Source of the DNA: Rhynchosporium graminicola
Lineage: Eukaryota; Ascomycota; Leotiomycetes; Helotiales; Ploettnerulaceae
Assembly (NCBI GenBank): GCA_900074885.1
Contig: FJUW01000019.1
Span: 620,001-684,000, forward strand
DNA length: 64,000 nucleotides
Reading direction: 5' to 3'
Part shown: one piece after another, positions 50,469 through 63,361 of the stretch
Layout of the letters: the number at the start of each line of letters is the position of its first letter
Numbering within the stretch: position 1 is the stretch's first letter
The notes under the pieces: model-generated
The model's input: only the letters and a program-made list of their open reading frames with translations
The model's database searches: none
What the model was told of the DNA's origin: nothing
Made by a program: the position numbers and the translations under genes

Positions 50469-52419
50469 AATATCGAAGTAAAGCGTTTTTTCGTATTTAT
50501 TAATAATTATCTTTATTCCTTCTATCTTTCTATAGACTTATTTATCTGATCCGGCGCTTTTTCTATCTAATAAGGTAAAGTAGTATAGTTTCGAGTTAAT
50601 AGTAATAGGAATATTCTATTTCTTAATAAAAGCCGAGCTTATAAAGCGTCCTATAGCTCCTGAATCGATAAGTGCTTTTATCTTAATATTATCTATTATA
50701 ACTAGTAAGATTAACTAATCGAACTCTCTAGTAGTAGTAAGCTCTAAGTATAATAGTTTTATTATAGAGTAATTATATGCGTCTTTAATAATTCTCCTTA
50801 TTATTTCGTCTAACTAAGTCCTAAGGCTAAGTTCGTAAGTAATTAGAGTATAAGGTATATAGTAATAGAGATTAACTTACTTTTAAATCGGATCTAGTAC
50901 TATTCTTTAATAAGTAGCTAGTTTTAATAAGTACTATCTTCTCTACTAATAACGTTCCTCTTCTATTTCCTTAGTAATAGCTTAAGTATCTTTAATTTAA
51001 AGGAACTAATCTAATTATTCGAATTCTCTTAGTTCCGGTTCTCCTTCGAAATTAGCTATATAACGATCTAGTCGTTCTTCGATATCCCTAGTATTAACTT
51101 GGAATATAATAGTAGTAGTATTATAGTAAGTAATAATATAATCTATACTTAAATTAAGTATATTATAAGTTTAGTAATATTCTATAAAATCGGATTTAGT
51201 TCTATTATAAACTTATATTCTTCTTCTATTATTATGATTTCGAAGAGTCTAGTTTTTATTATTATATAGAAAGTTATTATATAAATAGTTTCTTTTATTT
51301 ATAATACTCTAGCTTTCTTAGTCTTTATCTAGAAGTTTAATTAAGTTCTCTTCGAATCTTTCGCTAGATTTATAAGTTATAAAGTCCTACGAACTTTATT
51401 TTACACTAGAAGCTTCTTAGTAATCTAGCTTTTTTTTAGCTAATCCGAATTCTCTCTTAAGTTTATTCTAGAGTTTTCCTTCTTATTTCTTCTTCTAAGA
51501 ATAAATATAAGCGAGGTATCCTAGCTTATTATATATATAATATAAGCCCTTCTCTTAATATTTATCTTTCTTAGATTAGCTCTTAGATCTTCTTTTTACT
51601 TTATTTATTTCTATCGGATTATAATAATTATATTTATTATTTAAGTAAAGTTAGAAATTTCCTTAATATTTATTATATTATTATAGAAATTAAGGTTTCT
51701 AGAGGTAAGTAAGTATAAAGTATCCTTCTTTTTCTTTCGCTTATTCTTAGATTCGTTTATCGATAATAGTAGATAATCTAATTAAGTCCTCTAGAGTACT
51801 TAGTTTACTAGCCCTAGAGAGCTTATCCTTAATATAATCCTTAAGGCCTCGATAGTATTAAGCTCTTAATTTATTATCTATCTAGTCTAACTATATAGAA
51901 TATCAGTAGAACTTAATAGTATATTTATAGATAGATCCTTATTATCGAATTCCGAGCAGGTGCTTCTTATCTTATTCCTTCTTATTAGGGTCTCTAAAGA
52001 CTCCTTTAATAGTATTAGTAAAGCCTATAGGAGTTCGAAAGATAACTCGGCTTTTTTTAATTATAATAGTAGAATAAGCCTTAGATAAGTATCGATTAAC
52101 TAAGTAGTTACTTAGAGCTAGCTTAATCTAGTAAGCTATAGTATCGCAAAGGAATAAAGCGATCTATAGGACTTTAAGGGAGTCTGCTTCGAACTTATCC
52201 TTATTAAAGGCGAGGTATATCTAGTACTAGAGGATAAACTATTCTAGTTTATTATAGTTCCTATAATAAGTATCAGGTAAGTTCATACGAAGCGGTACAC
52301 TCTTATCGACCTTATTAACCTTATCCGGCCTACTAGTCTAGGAGCTTTCTCTTACGATAGATCCTTCTTTAGTAGCTATTTCGTTCTTACTAATAATACT
52401 TTAAGTAAGATACTTAAAG

Positions 52420-52915
52420 TATAACGTTCCTAGTTCTAACTAATACGCGGTATATAAGCTCGTCAGTTAGTATTAGCTATAAAGTAAAGTAAATAAGAAG
52501 TTCGGTTCTTAATTAGAATTAAGACGTTATAAGCAGGTATTAATTACTATATGAATTTAAGTACGAAGCTCTTATCTAATAGTAGAAGTGCTAGTCTTAT
52601 ATAGAATCTTCGTTCCCTTATACTAGCTATATAAGACTATCTTATAGAGCGCGCAAGCTCTCGCGACCCGTCTAGTAATCTAGTATATCCCGTGATCCTA
52701 GATCACCTATAGCTATAATACTATTATTACTTTAATACAGGTAGATATATAGTACTACTCGCTAGTTTATACTATAACTATATTAGTGCCTTTCCCCTAA
52801 TAGTACTAACTCTTTTCTAGTATTAAAACCCGTCTAGTACTCACTACTAAGTAGTACTATTAGTATTCTAGTGCTAGGACGGTTTTGGTGCTAAGAACTA
52901 TGCTGGTTCGTGACA
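52420..52915 (-). repeat. Element A, 5' LTR (right)
   Basis: 496 bp, pair of 38,169-38,664. It begins TATAACGTTCCTAG (inner, mutated) and ends GCTGGTTCGTGACA (outer, CpA/TpG kept), so on the minus strand it has the canonical TG start. Confidence 0.9.
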
Positions 52916-52920
52916 AATAA

Positions 52921-55900
52921 GTGATTTAGATATCTCTACTAGCTTAAATAATAAGGAACTCTTACCTCATAGCTATAAGTAGAAGTATATTATTATCGAG
53001 CGATTTATTAAGTATAAGATTAACTCTCTCGCCCTTTACGATAAGGCTCGTAACTATATTAGCTAAACTACTATTAGTCTTATTCTTAATAAGCTTTCTG
53101 ACTAATTACTTATCACTAATATATAATCAGGCTTCTTCTACTTTAACTTATAAGTATCGTATTACTATATAGTAGACTCTTAAGTATATATAAGGTAGTA
53201 ATATAACTATCCTTATAAGTACTATAGTCTAATTTACTCTTATTACTAACGAACGATTAGGATATACTTACTAGCGCTAGTCGTATTATAAAGACTTAAG
53301 TAGCTTTAATAGCTAGTATAGAGATTTAAATAGCTCGTTAGAGATAATAGTTTTATATTAGCTTTTATATAGTATTTAGAAGTATACTTATTAAGAATAA
53401 GGCTTTACTCTAGGATTTACTTTAGGGCGTTTATAGCGTATTATACTTAGGGAAATATAACTATATCTTAATCTTTCAAATCTCTTTATTTAATATATAT
53501 ATAATAAGTATTTCTATTACCTGATATAATTATATTCCCGGCTATAAGTATAATACTTATTACTTCCTCTATAATTAGGGTTTATATAATCTTCTCTTAT
53601 TATTATTAGATTATTATTCTAATTACTTAAATACCTTATTATCGATAAGGTATTCTAATTAGTACTCTAGCTAGTCTAATTATAGATTTTAATTAGCTCC
53701 TAATGTTTCTCTAAGTATAATTACTAAGCTCCTTTATATCGAAAAGAGTACGTTCTATATAGATAATAATCTATTCTAATATTAAGTAAGTTATATTACT
53801 GATACTCTATAAAAGTCTAAGTAGTCTTTTACTTATTAGTAATAATTTAACTTAGATTACTAGTTATTAATAAAAGATTTAAGTAATTACTTATTAAAGG
53901 AGTATCTCTCTGAACTATACGATTATAGCTATCGATTCTCTTAAATAGATAACCTTATATTATTTAGGATACTTTAATTTACTATAAGAGAGCTTATATA
54001 AGGTAAAGATATAGCTCCTTCTTATTTAAGTATAAGATAAAAAGCTTAATTCTTAAGTACTTATTAACTCCTTATATGATTTACTTATTAAGAATAAATA
54101 TACTTTTAAATTAATTAGTTTTATAGAATAGAAGATTAACTTAAATACTTCCTTTTTCCTTATTATAAATATAAATATAATAAGCTTATAACTTTAAGGT
54201 CTTATCTATACGCAGAAAGTACTAAAAAGTAAGAGTATATATTACTTATATTATCTTATAGTAATTCAGTTTACTTTATCTATAAAGATACTTATTATAA
54301 ATAAGTAAATTACTACTAGAAGTAATAATAGTTTAATTAGACTCTTATATATAACGTAAATCGTTTACTATTATAGCGCGAGAGCTTATTTAAATCTCTT
54401 TACTATGGACTTAGATTTACTTATTAATAGTAAAGGAAATCTAAGAAGCTTATTAAAGATAAATATACTTTAATTTTATTTAAACTTTTTATATATCTTA
54501 AAATAAATAGTAATAATAAGGGATTTCCTTACTAATTCTTTATACCTTAAATCTATACTTATACTATAGGAGAGTACCTTTTAAAGTATATAGATATAAA
54601 CTAAAAGCTTATTATTACTTTTATTTTTAAAATATAAGAATAAGTCGCTAGCTAATCTTTTATTCCTAATAAGTTAATAAGTTTCTTCTTTCTAGATAAG
54701 CCTCTTTCTTAATAAATAGAGTTAATCTAGTTAGTAATATACTAAGGATATATACTTATAGTATTATTAAGTTCAAATTAACTCTTTTATAAATAGTTTA
54801 TTATAATGTATCTAATAAATTATTTATAAAAGCTAGAAATACTTATTAATAATAAGTAATTTAAAAGTTTAAAAGAGAAATAATGTAATGGGCACGTGAT
54901 AGTCGGTTGTATATGTACGGTATTAGGCGTGTTCAGCGTGCGCTGAATATTGTGATCTTTTGGTCCAGATGGCGTAGTTGATATGAGCCTAACTTCAACC
55001 CCGTAACAAATAAGTAATTTAAAAGTTTAAAGGAGATATTATATAATATATACTTTTAAAGTTCGTATTATAAGAGACTCTTTTTATACTTATAGAAGTA
55101 CTTTCGCCTTATCTTTAGACTTAGTATCTTCTTCTAATTTAGCTTAATATAAATTAGACTCTAATTACTTTTTCTAATTAAGGATATTATCTTATAGAGC
55201 TATATTACTAATATTATCAAATAATTCGTTTACAATAAGTAATTCTGAATTAGAAAGAGGAGAGAAGAAGAGAATAAAGGATACTTATTAAGAATAAAGA
55301 TTATCTCGCGGTACTAATTACTTAAGGCTATTTACTTCTCTTTTTAAATACTTCTTTTTACTTCTTTATTTATAATAAGTATTTATTATATATCTCTTAA
55401 ATAATTATGTTCCTATATCTCTTAGTAGTAGCTTATCTCTAATAAGAGATTTAAGATAGATATACTTCAGAAGAAGCTTATATACTACTTAAAAAGGCTA
55501 TAGATATAGATCTTCGTACTCTAGCTCAGAAAGTATAATTACTCGCCTAAGCTAATAGATATACTCTTATACCTTAGAATTAAAGCTATAAGTAAGAACT
55601 ATAGTAAGTACTTTAGATATTAATTAAAAGCTTATTACTAGTAAGTATTTACTCTTAGGCTAGATACCTCGCTCTCTTTAAATACTCTTATCTATAGTAA
55701 GCTTCTTAGGCTAAATATCTCGCTAAATATAACTAGAACTCTTATCTATAATAAGCTTTTCTCTTCTTTCTCTCTGCTAACTAATATTCTTAATATCTTA
55801 TATTATTTCAGCGCTTTCTAGCTTAAAGAACTTTTATTATTACTAAGGAAATAGAAGTATTAAGAAAGAGAGAGAGTTAGGAAACCTACTATAAATAAGC

Positions 55901-56324
55901 TCTCTTTTAATATTCTTAGTAGAGACGAGCGATTATAAAGTATTACTTATAATACTATACTTATATCTCTTTTACTAAGTTATAGCTAAAGTAGCGAATT
56001 AGAATAACTTATCTATAACTAGGAGTTTAGTAAAACCCTTATTATTAATAAGTATTATATACTTTTAAAGTACTAGCGAGAGATATATAAGGAGTACTTC
56101 CCTGATTAGTAGAGGAGGATTAAATATAACTAGAGTAGATAGAGAGTAAGTAAATTAATTACTTAATTACTTATTATTAATAAAGTATTTAGTTTATCTA
56201 TTATTCCTTTATAGTATATAAGCGAAACTAGGAGTAGTTTTAGGAGAAATATAATAGAAAATATATATCTATAATAAAACTTACTAGACTTATATATTCT
56301 TACTAAGTAAGTTTAGATTTAGAA
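52921..56324. repeat. Unassigned RIP-mutated repeat DNA between elements A and B
   Basis: About 3.4 kb of TpA-rich, stop-filled sequence. I could not assign it to a transposon class with confidence. It contains the 125-bp CpA/TpG-bearing insert described separately, flanked by direct copies of a 23-bp AT-rich sequence. Confidence 0.6.
54884..55008. mobile_element. Short 125-bp TG...CA insert that escaped RIP
   Basis: The insert starts TGTAATGGGCACGTGATAG and ends CAACCCCGTAACA, with normal CpA/TpG content inside saturated RIP DNA. It contains the perfect hairpin TTCAGCGTGCGCTGAA. The termini TGT...ACA suggest a solo LTR or a short non-autonomous LTR element. Both sides carry AATAAGTAATTTAAAAGTTT (54,851-54,870 and 55,009-55,028), which is longer than a target-site duplication and ends in a purine-rich stretch that could be a polypurine tract. 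Confidence 0.5.
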
Positions 56325-56329
56325 GATAC

Positions 56330-56824
56330 TGTCACGAACTAACCTGGTTCTTGGCACTAAAACCGTCCTGGCACCAGAATACTAATAGTACTACCTAGTG
56401 GTATATACTAGACGGGTTTTAGTACTAGAAAAGAGATAGTACTATTAGAGGAAAGGCACTAATATAATTATAGTATAGACTAGCGAGTAGTATTATACGC
56501 CTACTTATATTAAAGTAATAATAGTATTATAGCTATAAGTGATCTAGGATCACGTGATATACTAGACTGCTAGATAGGTCGCGAGAGCTTGCGCGCTCTG
56601 CAAGACGGTCTTATATAATTAGCATAAGGGACGAAAGTTCTATATAAGACTAGTATTTCTGCTATTAGATAGAAGCTTCGTACTTAAATTTATATAGTAA
56701 TTAATACTTACTTATAACGTCTTAATTCTAATTAAGAACCGAACTTCTTATTTACTTTACTTTATAGCTAATACTAACTAACGAGCTTATATACTGTATA
56801 CTAGTCAGAACTAGGAACGTTATA
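56330..56824 (+). repeat. Element B, 5' LTR
   Basis: 495 bp. It starts TGTCACGAACTAACCTGG with CpA/TpG kept and ends GGAACGTTATA with the terminal CA lost. Confidence 0.92.
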
Positions 56825-56949
56825 CTTTAAGCACCTTACTTAAAGTATTATTAGTAAGAACGAAATAGCCCCTAAAGAAGAATTAGTTATAGGAGAAAGA
56901 TCCTAAGTTAGTAAGATAGAGAAGATTAATAAAGTTACTCTACCTCGAG

Positions 56950-58330
56950 TTAACCTACTTAATACTTATTATAGAAACTATAATAACCTAGGATAATTTA
57001 TCCTTTAGTACTAAATATACCTCGCTTTTAATAGAGATAAGTTCGAAGCAGATTCCCTTAAAGTACTATAGATTACTTCGTTTCTCTGCGATACTACTAC
57101 TTACTAGATCGAACTAGCCTTAAGTAATTACTTAGTTAATCGATACCTAACCGGGGCTTATTCTACTGCTATAACTAAGAAGAGTCGAGTTATCTTTCAA
57201 ACTATTATAAGCTTTACTATTACTATTAAAGGAGTCTTTAGAGACTCTAATAAGAAAGAATAAGCCGAAGTACCTACTCGGAATTCGATAGTAAGGATCT
57301 ATTTACGAATATACTACTAAGTTCTACTGCTATTCTATATAGTTAGACTAGATAGATAATAGATTAAGAGCTTAATACTACTAGGGCCTTAAGGACTATA
57401 TTAAAGATAAGCTCTCTAGGGCTAGTAAACTAAGTACTCTAGAGGACTTAATTAGATCGTCTACTACTATCGATAAATAAATCTAAGAATAAGCGAAAGA
57501 AAAAGAAAGATACTTTATACTTATTTACCTCTAGAAACCTTAATTTCTATAATAATATAATAAATATTAAGGAAATTTCTAACTTTACTTAAATAATAAA
57601 TATAATTATTATAATCCGATAGAAATAGATAAAGTAGAAAGAGGATCTAAGGGCTAATCTAAGAAAGATAAATATTAAAAGAAGAGCTTATATTATATAT
57701 ATAGTAAGCTAAGATATCTCGCTTATAATTATTCTTAGAAGAAGAAATAAAGAGAGAAACTCTAGAATAAACTTAAGAGAGAATTTAAACTAATAGAAAG
57801 GAAGCTAGATTACTAAGAAGCTTTTAGTATAGAATAGAGTTCGTAGGACTTTATAGCTTATAAATCTAGCGAAGAATTCGAAGAGAACTTAATTAAACTT
57901 CTAGATAAAAACTAAGAAAGCTAGAGTATTATAGATAAAAGAAACTATTTATATAATAATCTCTTATATAATAATAAAAACTAGACTCTTCGAAATCACG
58001 ATAATAAAAGAAGAATATAAGTTTATAATAGAACTAAGTCCGATTTTATAGAGTATTATCGAACTTATAATATACCTAACTTAAGTATAGATTACGTTAT
58101 TACTTACTATAATATTACTATAATCGTATTCTAAGAAAATATAAGAGATACTAAGGAATAACTAGATCGTTATATAGCTAACCTCGAAGGGGAATCAGAA
58201 CTAAAAGAGTTTAAATAACTAGATTAGTTCCTTCGAATCAAAGATACTTAAGCTATTACTAAGGAGATAAGAAGAGAATACTATTAGTAGAGAAAATAAT
58301 ACCCTTTAGAACTAGCTACTTATTAGAGAA
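56950..58330 (+). pseudogene. Element B gag relic
   Basis: Stop-filled gag-like sequence. The zinc knuckle near 57,689-57,736 reads YYIYSKLRYLAYN where CYICxKxGHLAxxC is expected, so the Cys codons have become Tyr and the His is lost, as G-to-A RIP changes would produce. Borders are approximate. Confidence 0.6.
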
Positions 58331-58529
58331 TAGTAATAGATCTGATCTAAGCGTAAGCTAATCTCTATTACTATATACTTTATATCTTAATTACTTACGA
58401 ACCCGGCTTTAGAACTAAGCTAGACGAAATAATAAGGAGAATTATTAAAGAAGTATATAATTACTCTATAATAGAACTATTATACTTAGAGCTTACTACT
58501 ATTAGAGAGTTCGATTAGTTAATCTTACT

Positions 58530-61500
58530 AGTTATAATAGATAATATTAAGATAAAAGCACTTATTGATTTAAGAGCTATAAGATACTTTATAAACTCGG
58601 CCTTTATCGAGAAATAGAATATTCCTATTATTATTAACTCGAAACTATATCGCCTTATCTTATTAGATAAAAAAAGCGCCGGATTAGATAGATAAGTCTA
58701 TAGAAGAATAAGAGGAATAAAGATAATTATTAATAAATACGAAGAAACGCTTTATTTTAATATTATACTTACTAGATAATACGATATCGTATTAGGAATA
58801 TTATAGCTATATAATTATAATCTTAGCGTAAACTAGATAACTAAGAAAGTTATATTTAATAACTATAAATATAACTATAGTTAACTAGCTAGTAAAAGAG
58901 AGGCTAGCGCCGCCTTCTTAATAATAACGCTAATAGACTCTAGCTAGTTAAGTCGTATTTATAATGATAACTCACCTGAATATCACATGAGAAGTCACCT
59001 GAATATCATATGAGAAGAAGGATAGATACCAGGGCCTAAGTCTATAGGTATCCCAGTATAACTAGTATCCGACTCAGTATAATATCGGACTAGTACTAGT
59101 ATATATATATAAGGTGCTTTATACTCTATTTCTCTTCTTCTTCTTTCCTTATCTTTTTATTTCCTTAGTAGTAGACTATATAAGATCGCTCTTAGCCTCC
59201 CTACTTGTTTTATTCTTACTCGTATACCGCCTCGAGTCTTATATTATTATAGGGTTCCTAGTTAGATAGAACCTAGAAATCATCTTAGTTAGATAAATAA
59301 TATTCGGGAATAGCTACTCGAACTATATAAGAAGTTCTCGAAACTATTCGAGGATCCGCAGGATATAAGAGCTCTACTTAAGTATAAGCTTTAGGATTAT
59401 ATACTAAACTTTAAAAATAGATTTATACTTATTATAAAGAAACTTTACTATTATAATTATAATACTATAAGAACGCTTAAAGAGTATTAGAAGTTAAGTA
59501 TAAAGAAAGAATAGATTCGGAAGTCTAAATTACCTTATATTATTAATATACTAGTAGTTAAGAAAGTAAGAGATCCTAAGGGAAGACTATATAGAGACTA
59601 TTAGATAATTAATAATAGAACTATAAGAGATATATATCCTTTACTAAACGCGTAATACTTATAAGATAAGCTCGCTAGAGTAAAGATATATATTAAATTA
59701 GATTAATAGAATATATTTAATTTGATCCGAATTAAGAAAGGATATAAATAGAAAACTGCTTTTATATTATCTTTAGGGCTATAGGAATATATAGTAATAT
59801 TATTTAGCTTAACTAATACCTTAGCTATATATTAAAGTAGAATAATAATATTCTTAAGGACTTTATTAGGAAATTCGCTATATACTACTTAGATAATATC
59901 TTAGTATACTTAGAGATTATTAAGATATACTAGAGCTATATTACTTAAGTTATAAAAGTACTTTATAAAATAGATTCTAGACTAAAGATATTGAAATATA
60001 AATTCTTAGTTAAATAAGCTACTTTTCTAAAGTATATTATTCGCTCGGGAGAGATAAGTATTAACTTAGAGAAAATTAGAGCTATAAGGAATAGGAATCT
60101 CTAAAGAATATTAAAGATATATAATTATAATTAGGTTTCGCTAACTTTTACTAATAGTTTATTAGAAATTATTTTAAAATTTCCGAACTACTTATAAGCT
60201 TAATAAGAAAAGGTATTATTTTCACTTAGATTAGCTAGTATAAGGAAGCTTTTTAGAGAATTAAGAAAGAATTTATAAAAGAACTAATCTTATATAGTTT
60301 CGATAAAGAGAAAGAAAGTATAATAGAAATAGATACTTTTAATACTTATATTAGTATAGTATACCTATAGCGAGATAATAAAGGATAGCTATATCTAGTT
60401 ATTTACTTTTTAGAGAAAATATCTCTAGCTAAGTAGAATTATAATATCTATAAGAAAGAACTTATAGTAATTATTAAAGTACTTAAATACTAGAAAATAT
60501 ACTTATAAGAAGCTAAATTCCTAGTTATTATCTATACTAACTATATGAATCTTCGAACCTTTATAATTACTAAGGTCTTAGATAATCGTCGATTAGCTTA
60601 ATAGTCTAAGGAACTCGCCTCTTTTAACTTAGTTATTAAGTATATATAAGGAAAAGATAATATATAAGCGGATACTCTAAGTAGATTACTAAGTTATAAG
60701 GATAATAAGGTTTATAATAAGATTATCTTACTTAGATAGCTAGATAATAGAGATATAGTTACTAATATTCGAGAAGCTATTATAATTAAGTAAGAAATTA
60801 AAGTATTTTAGTATAATACCTTAAAAGAAGCTTAAAAGAAAGATAGATTATCTCTAGATATAACTAAGGAACTTATTACTAGAAATATAATTAAAAATAG
60901 TATTATATAAGTTAATAGGAAAATTTAGCTTCTACTAAGCTTAATAGAAATATATATTAAAGAATAATACGAGCTTCCCGCGTATAGATACTAAGAGATA
61001 TAAAGAATATATCTGAAGATTTTAAGAAACTATTAGTCGAAAGGACTTAATTATATAATTAAAGAAGTACTAGCTAATTATAATATCTATATTAGGAATA
61101 AGTCTTCCTAATATATATCTTATAAGTAGATAATTATAGTACTAATACTACTAATATCTTGGAAAACGATATTATAGGACTTTATAGAGCTATTACCGCT
61201 ATTAAAGGACCTAGTTATAGGAGTTAGCTATAATATAATACTTATTATTATAGAAAGACTTATTAAGTATATAATCTTAGTACTAGTCTTATCTACTCTT
61301 ATAGCTAAATACATAGTATAAGTATATCTTAAGGAGGTAATCTCTAAGTATAGAGTACCCGAAGAAATCATATCAGATCGAGATAAGTTATTTATATTAA
61401 AGTTCTAGAATACTTTAATAGGATTCCTAGGGACTAAATAGAAACTATTAATAGCTTTTTATCCTTAGACTAATAGAGGAAATAAAAGAATAAACTAAGT

Positions 61501-62170
61501 AGTTAAAGTATATTTATACTACTATATTAATTATTAATAAAATAATTAAGTAGAATTACTACTATTAATAGAGTTTATATATAATAGCTCGACTATAGAA
61601 ATAATAAAAGTTATATTATTCTTCGCGAATTATAGTTATAAACTTATCGCTTATAAAAAGCTTAATATTACTATTAAGGATAATAATATAGCTCGTATCT
61701 AGGTCCGGAATATCTAAGACCTCTATAAGGAACTCGTAGAGGAACTCTAGTTTATAGTAGAAAAGAATACGTATTATTATAATAAGAATTATAATTAGAA
61801 GCTAACGCTATAGAAGAAGGATAAAGTTTACTTTCTATAGAAAAATATTAATATATAGAGACTAAGTAATAAGTTAGATTATAAGAAACTTAGACTTTTT
61901 AAAATTAAATATATTAAAGGACCTTTAAATTATAAACTCTAGCTACTAGCTATAATAAAGAAAATATTCTTAATATTTTATATATTCTTATTAAAAAAAG
62001 CACTACTAAGAGTACTACTAGCTCTAAAGATATATATTAAACTAGTTAACCTACTTATAGAATACGATATAAAGGAACTATTAGACTATTAGTATAAACG
62101 AGATATTATTAGATACTTAGTGAAATAGAAGAACTACTTATATTCGGAAAATATATAAGAACTTAAGTTA
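58530..62170 (+). pseudogene. Element B pol relic (PR-RT-RNase H-IN-chromodomain)
   Basis: The protease active site reads ALIDLRA instead of ALIDSGA (Asp codon at 58,567-58,569). RT keeps RDIYPLLNA and a TKLD-like YIKLD. RNase H reads NYNIYKKELIVIIKVL. The integrase zinc region near 61,050-61,080 reads ANYNIYIRNKSS where two Cys are expected (NCDIC). The IN core keeps IISDRDKLF. A chromodomain-like read, EYDIKELLDY then YKRDIIRYLVK and KNYLYSEN, ends the frame, placing the element among chromoviruses. Many TAG/TAA stops interrupt it, and a solo LTR splits it at 58,960. Domain borders are approximate. Confidence 0.8.
58960..59251 (+). mobile_element. Solo LTR of element C's family inside element B
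   Basis: The segment is the reverse complement of element C's LTR, from TATAATGATAACTCACCTG to TTATATTATTATA. It is 292 bp rather than 268 because a 23-bp segment (TCACCTGAATATCA(C/T)ATGAGAAG) is doubled at its start. Element A at 42,255-42,300 carries the uninterrupted target. The 5-bp flanks (GTATT and GGGTT) are not a clean duplication. It must have formed by LTR-LTR recombination after a full insertion. Confidence 0.85.
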
Positions 62171-62866
62171 AGCTTTTATTACTTAATATTACTAACTAAT
62201 TTCTATTAATAAAACTTAGATCTACTTAGAGTAAGTCCGTAGAGTCGAAAGGAAGGATAACTATCGGATCGAACGAGAGGTCGATAGGGACGTTAGAACT
62301 AGAAGGTTCTATGCTTACTAGCTTAGTATTTTTAAGCGCTCTTTTCTTTTCTTATTTCTCTTTTTCTTCTTTTTCTAGAGCTTTAAGAGTATTAAGCTTA
62401 GCTATCGAGTTCAGACTAATAATAATTATCTTTTATTACTTTTCGTATAAGAAACGTTTCTATTTCTTTAACTTTATAATTCGTATATAGAACTTAGCTA
62501 TAGCTAAATTTTTCTTATTCTCTAACTTTTCGATTTATAAATCTAGATTATTCTATTCGGAAGCTATAAGTATCTAGTTCCTTATATAAATATCATAGGA
62601 TTTATTTAGTTAAGCGTAATAATTATATCTAGTTAGTTTAGGATCGTAAGGTAATATATACCCTTTATATTCCGCTTTTTTATATCTAGTATATAATATT
62701 ATAATTTTATTACTTAATTCTATTTATCTTCCGAGTATAATATAATCGACTTATTTAGTTAAGCGTTTAAGGAGTATAATAAAAAAAGAAGATAGCTATA
62801 AGTAGTTATTAATATTTCCTTAGGTATACTTAAGTATAAGGATACGCTAAGATAGAAGAGGGATAG

Positions 62867-63361
62867 TATTACGAACTAACCTAGTTCTTAGTACTAAAAC
62901 CGTCCTAGTACTAGAATACTAATAGTACTACCTAGTAGTATATACTAGACGGGTTTCAATACTAGAAAAGAGTTAGTACTATTAGAGGAAAAGCACTAAT
63001 ACAGTTATAGTACAGACTAGCGAGTAGTACTATACGCCTACCTATATTGAAGTAATAATAGTATTATAGCTATAGGTGATCTAGGATCACGTGATATACT
63101 AGACTACTAGATAAGTCGCGAGAGCTTACGCGCTCTATAAGACGGTCTTATATAATTAGTATAAGGGACGAAGGTTCTATATAAGACTAGTACTTCTGCT
63201 ATTAGATAGGAGCTTCGTGCTTAAATTCATATAGTAATTAATACTTACTTATAACGTCTTAATTCTAATTGAGAACTGAACTTCTTATTTACTTTACTTT
63301 ATAGCTTATACTAACCGACGAGCCTATATACCGCGTACTAGTCAGAACCAGGAACGTTACA
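62867..63361 (+). repeat. Element B, 3' LTR
   Basis: 495 bp. It starts TATTACGAACTAACC (inner, TG and CA lost) and ends CAGAACCAGGAACGTTACA (outer, kept). Confidence 0.92.

Larger units (their letters stand above)
38169..52915 (-). mobile_element. Element A: Ty3/Gypsy chromovirus, RIP-inactivated, interrupted by element C
   Basis: The element is bounded by 496-bp LTRs in the same orientation and by a 5-bp target-site duplication AATAA (38,164-38,168 and 52,916-52,920). Read on the minus strand it runs gag (about 52.3-50.5 kb; degraded CCHC knuckle near 51,500-51,545), then element C, then protease, RT (about 42.0-41.6 kb; a TKLD-like motif), RNase H (about 41.1 kb), integrase and a chromodomain-like read (about 39.42-39.35 kb). 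Without C it measures about 6.75 kb. Stops are everywhere. It belongs to the same family as element B in the opposite orientation. Confidence 0.88.
56330..63361 (+). mobile_element. Element B: Ty3/Gypsy chromovirus, RIP-inactivated, carrying a solo LTR
   Basis: The element is bounded by 495-bp LTRs and by the target-site duplication GATAC (56,325-56,329 and 63,362-63,366). The order on the plus strand is gag, CCHC knuckle (57,689-57,736), protease (58,530-58,610), RT (about 59.47-60.0 kb), RNase H (about 60.34-60.66 kb), zinc-binding and core integrase (60.96-61.6 kb) and chromodomain (about 62.05-62.16 kb). It measures 7,032 bp, or about 6.74 kb without the nested solo LTR. It is the same family as element A. 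Confidence 0.9.

Noticed and set aside
52921..54860. A possible Ty1/Copia or DNA-transposon gene between elements A and B
   Set aside because: RIP has removed too much; I could not find catalytic motifs in a consistent order, so the class is left open.
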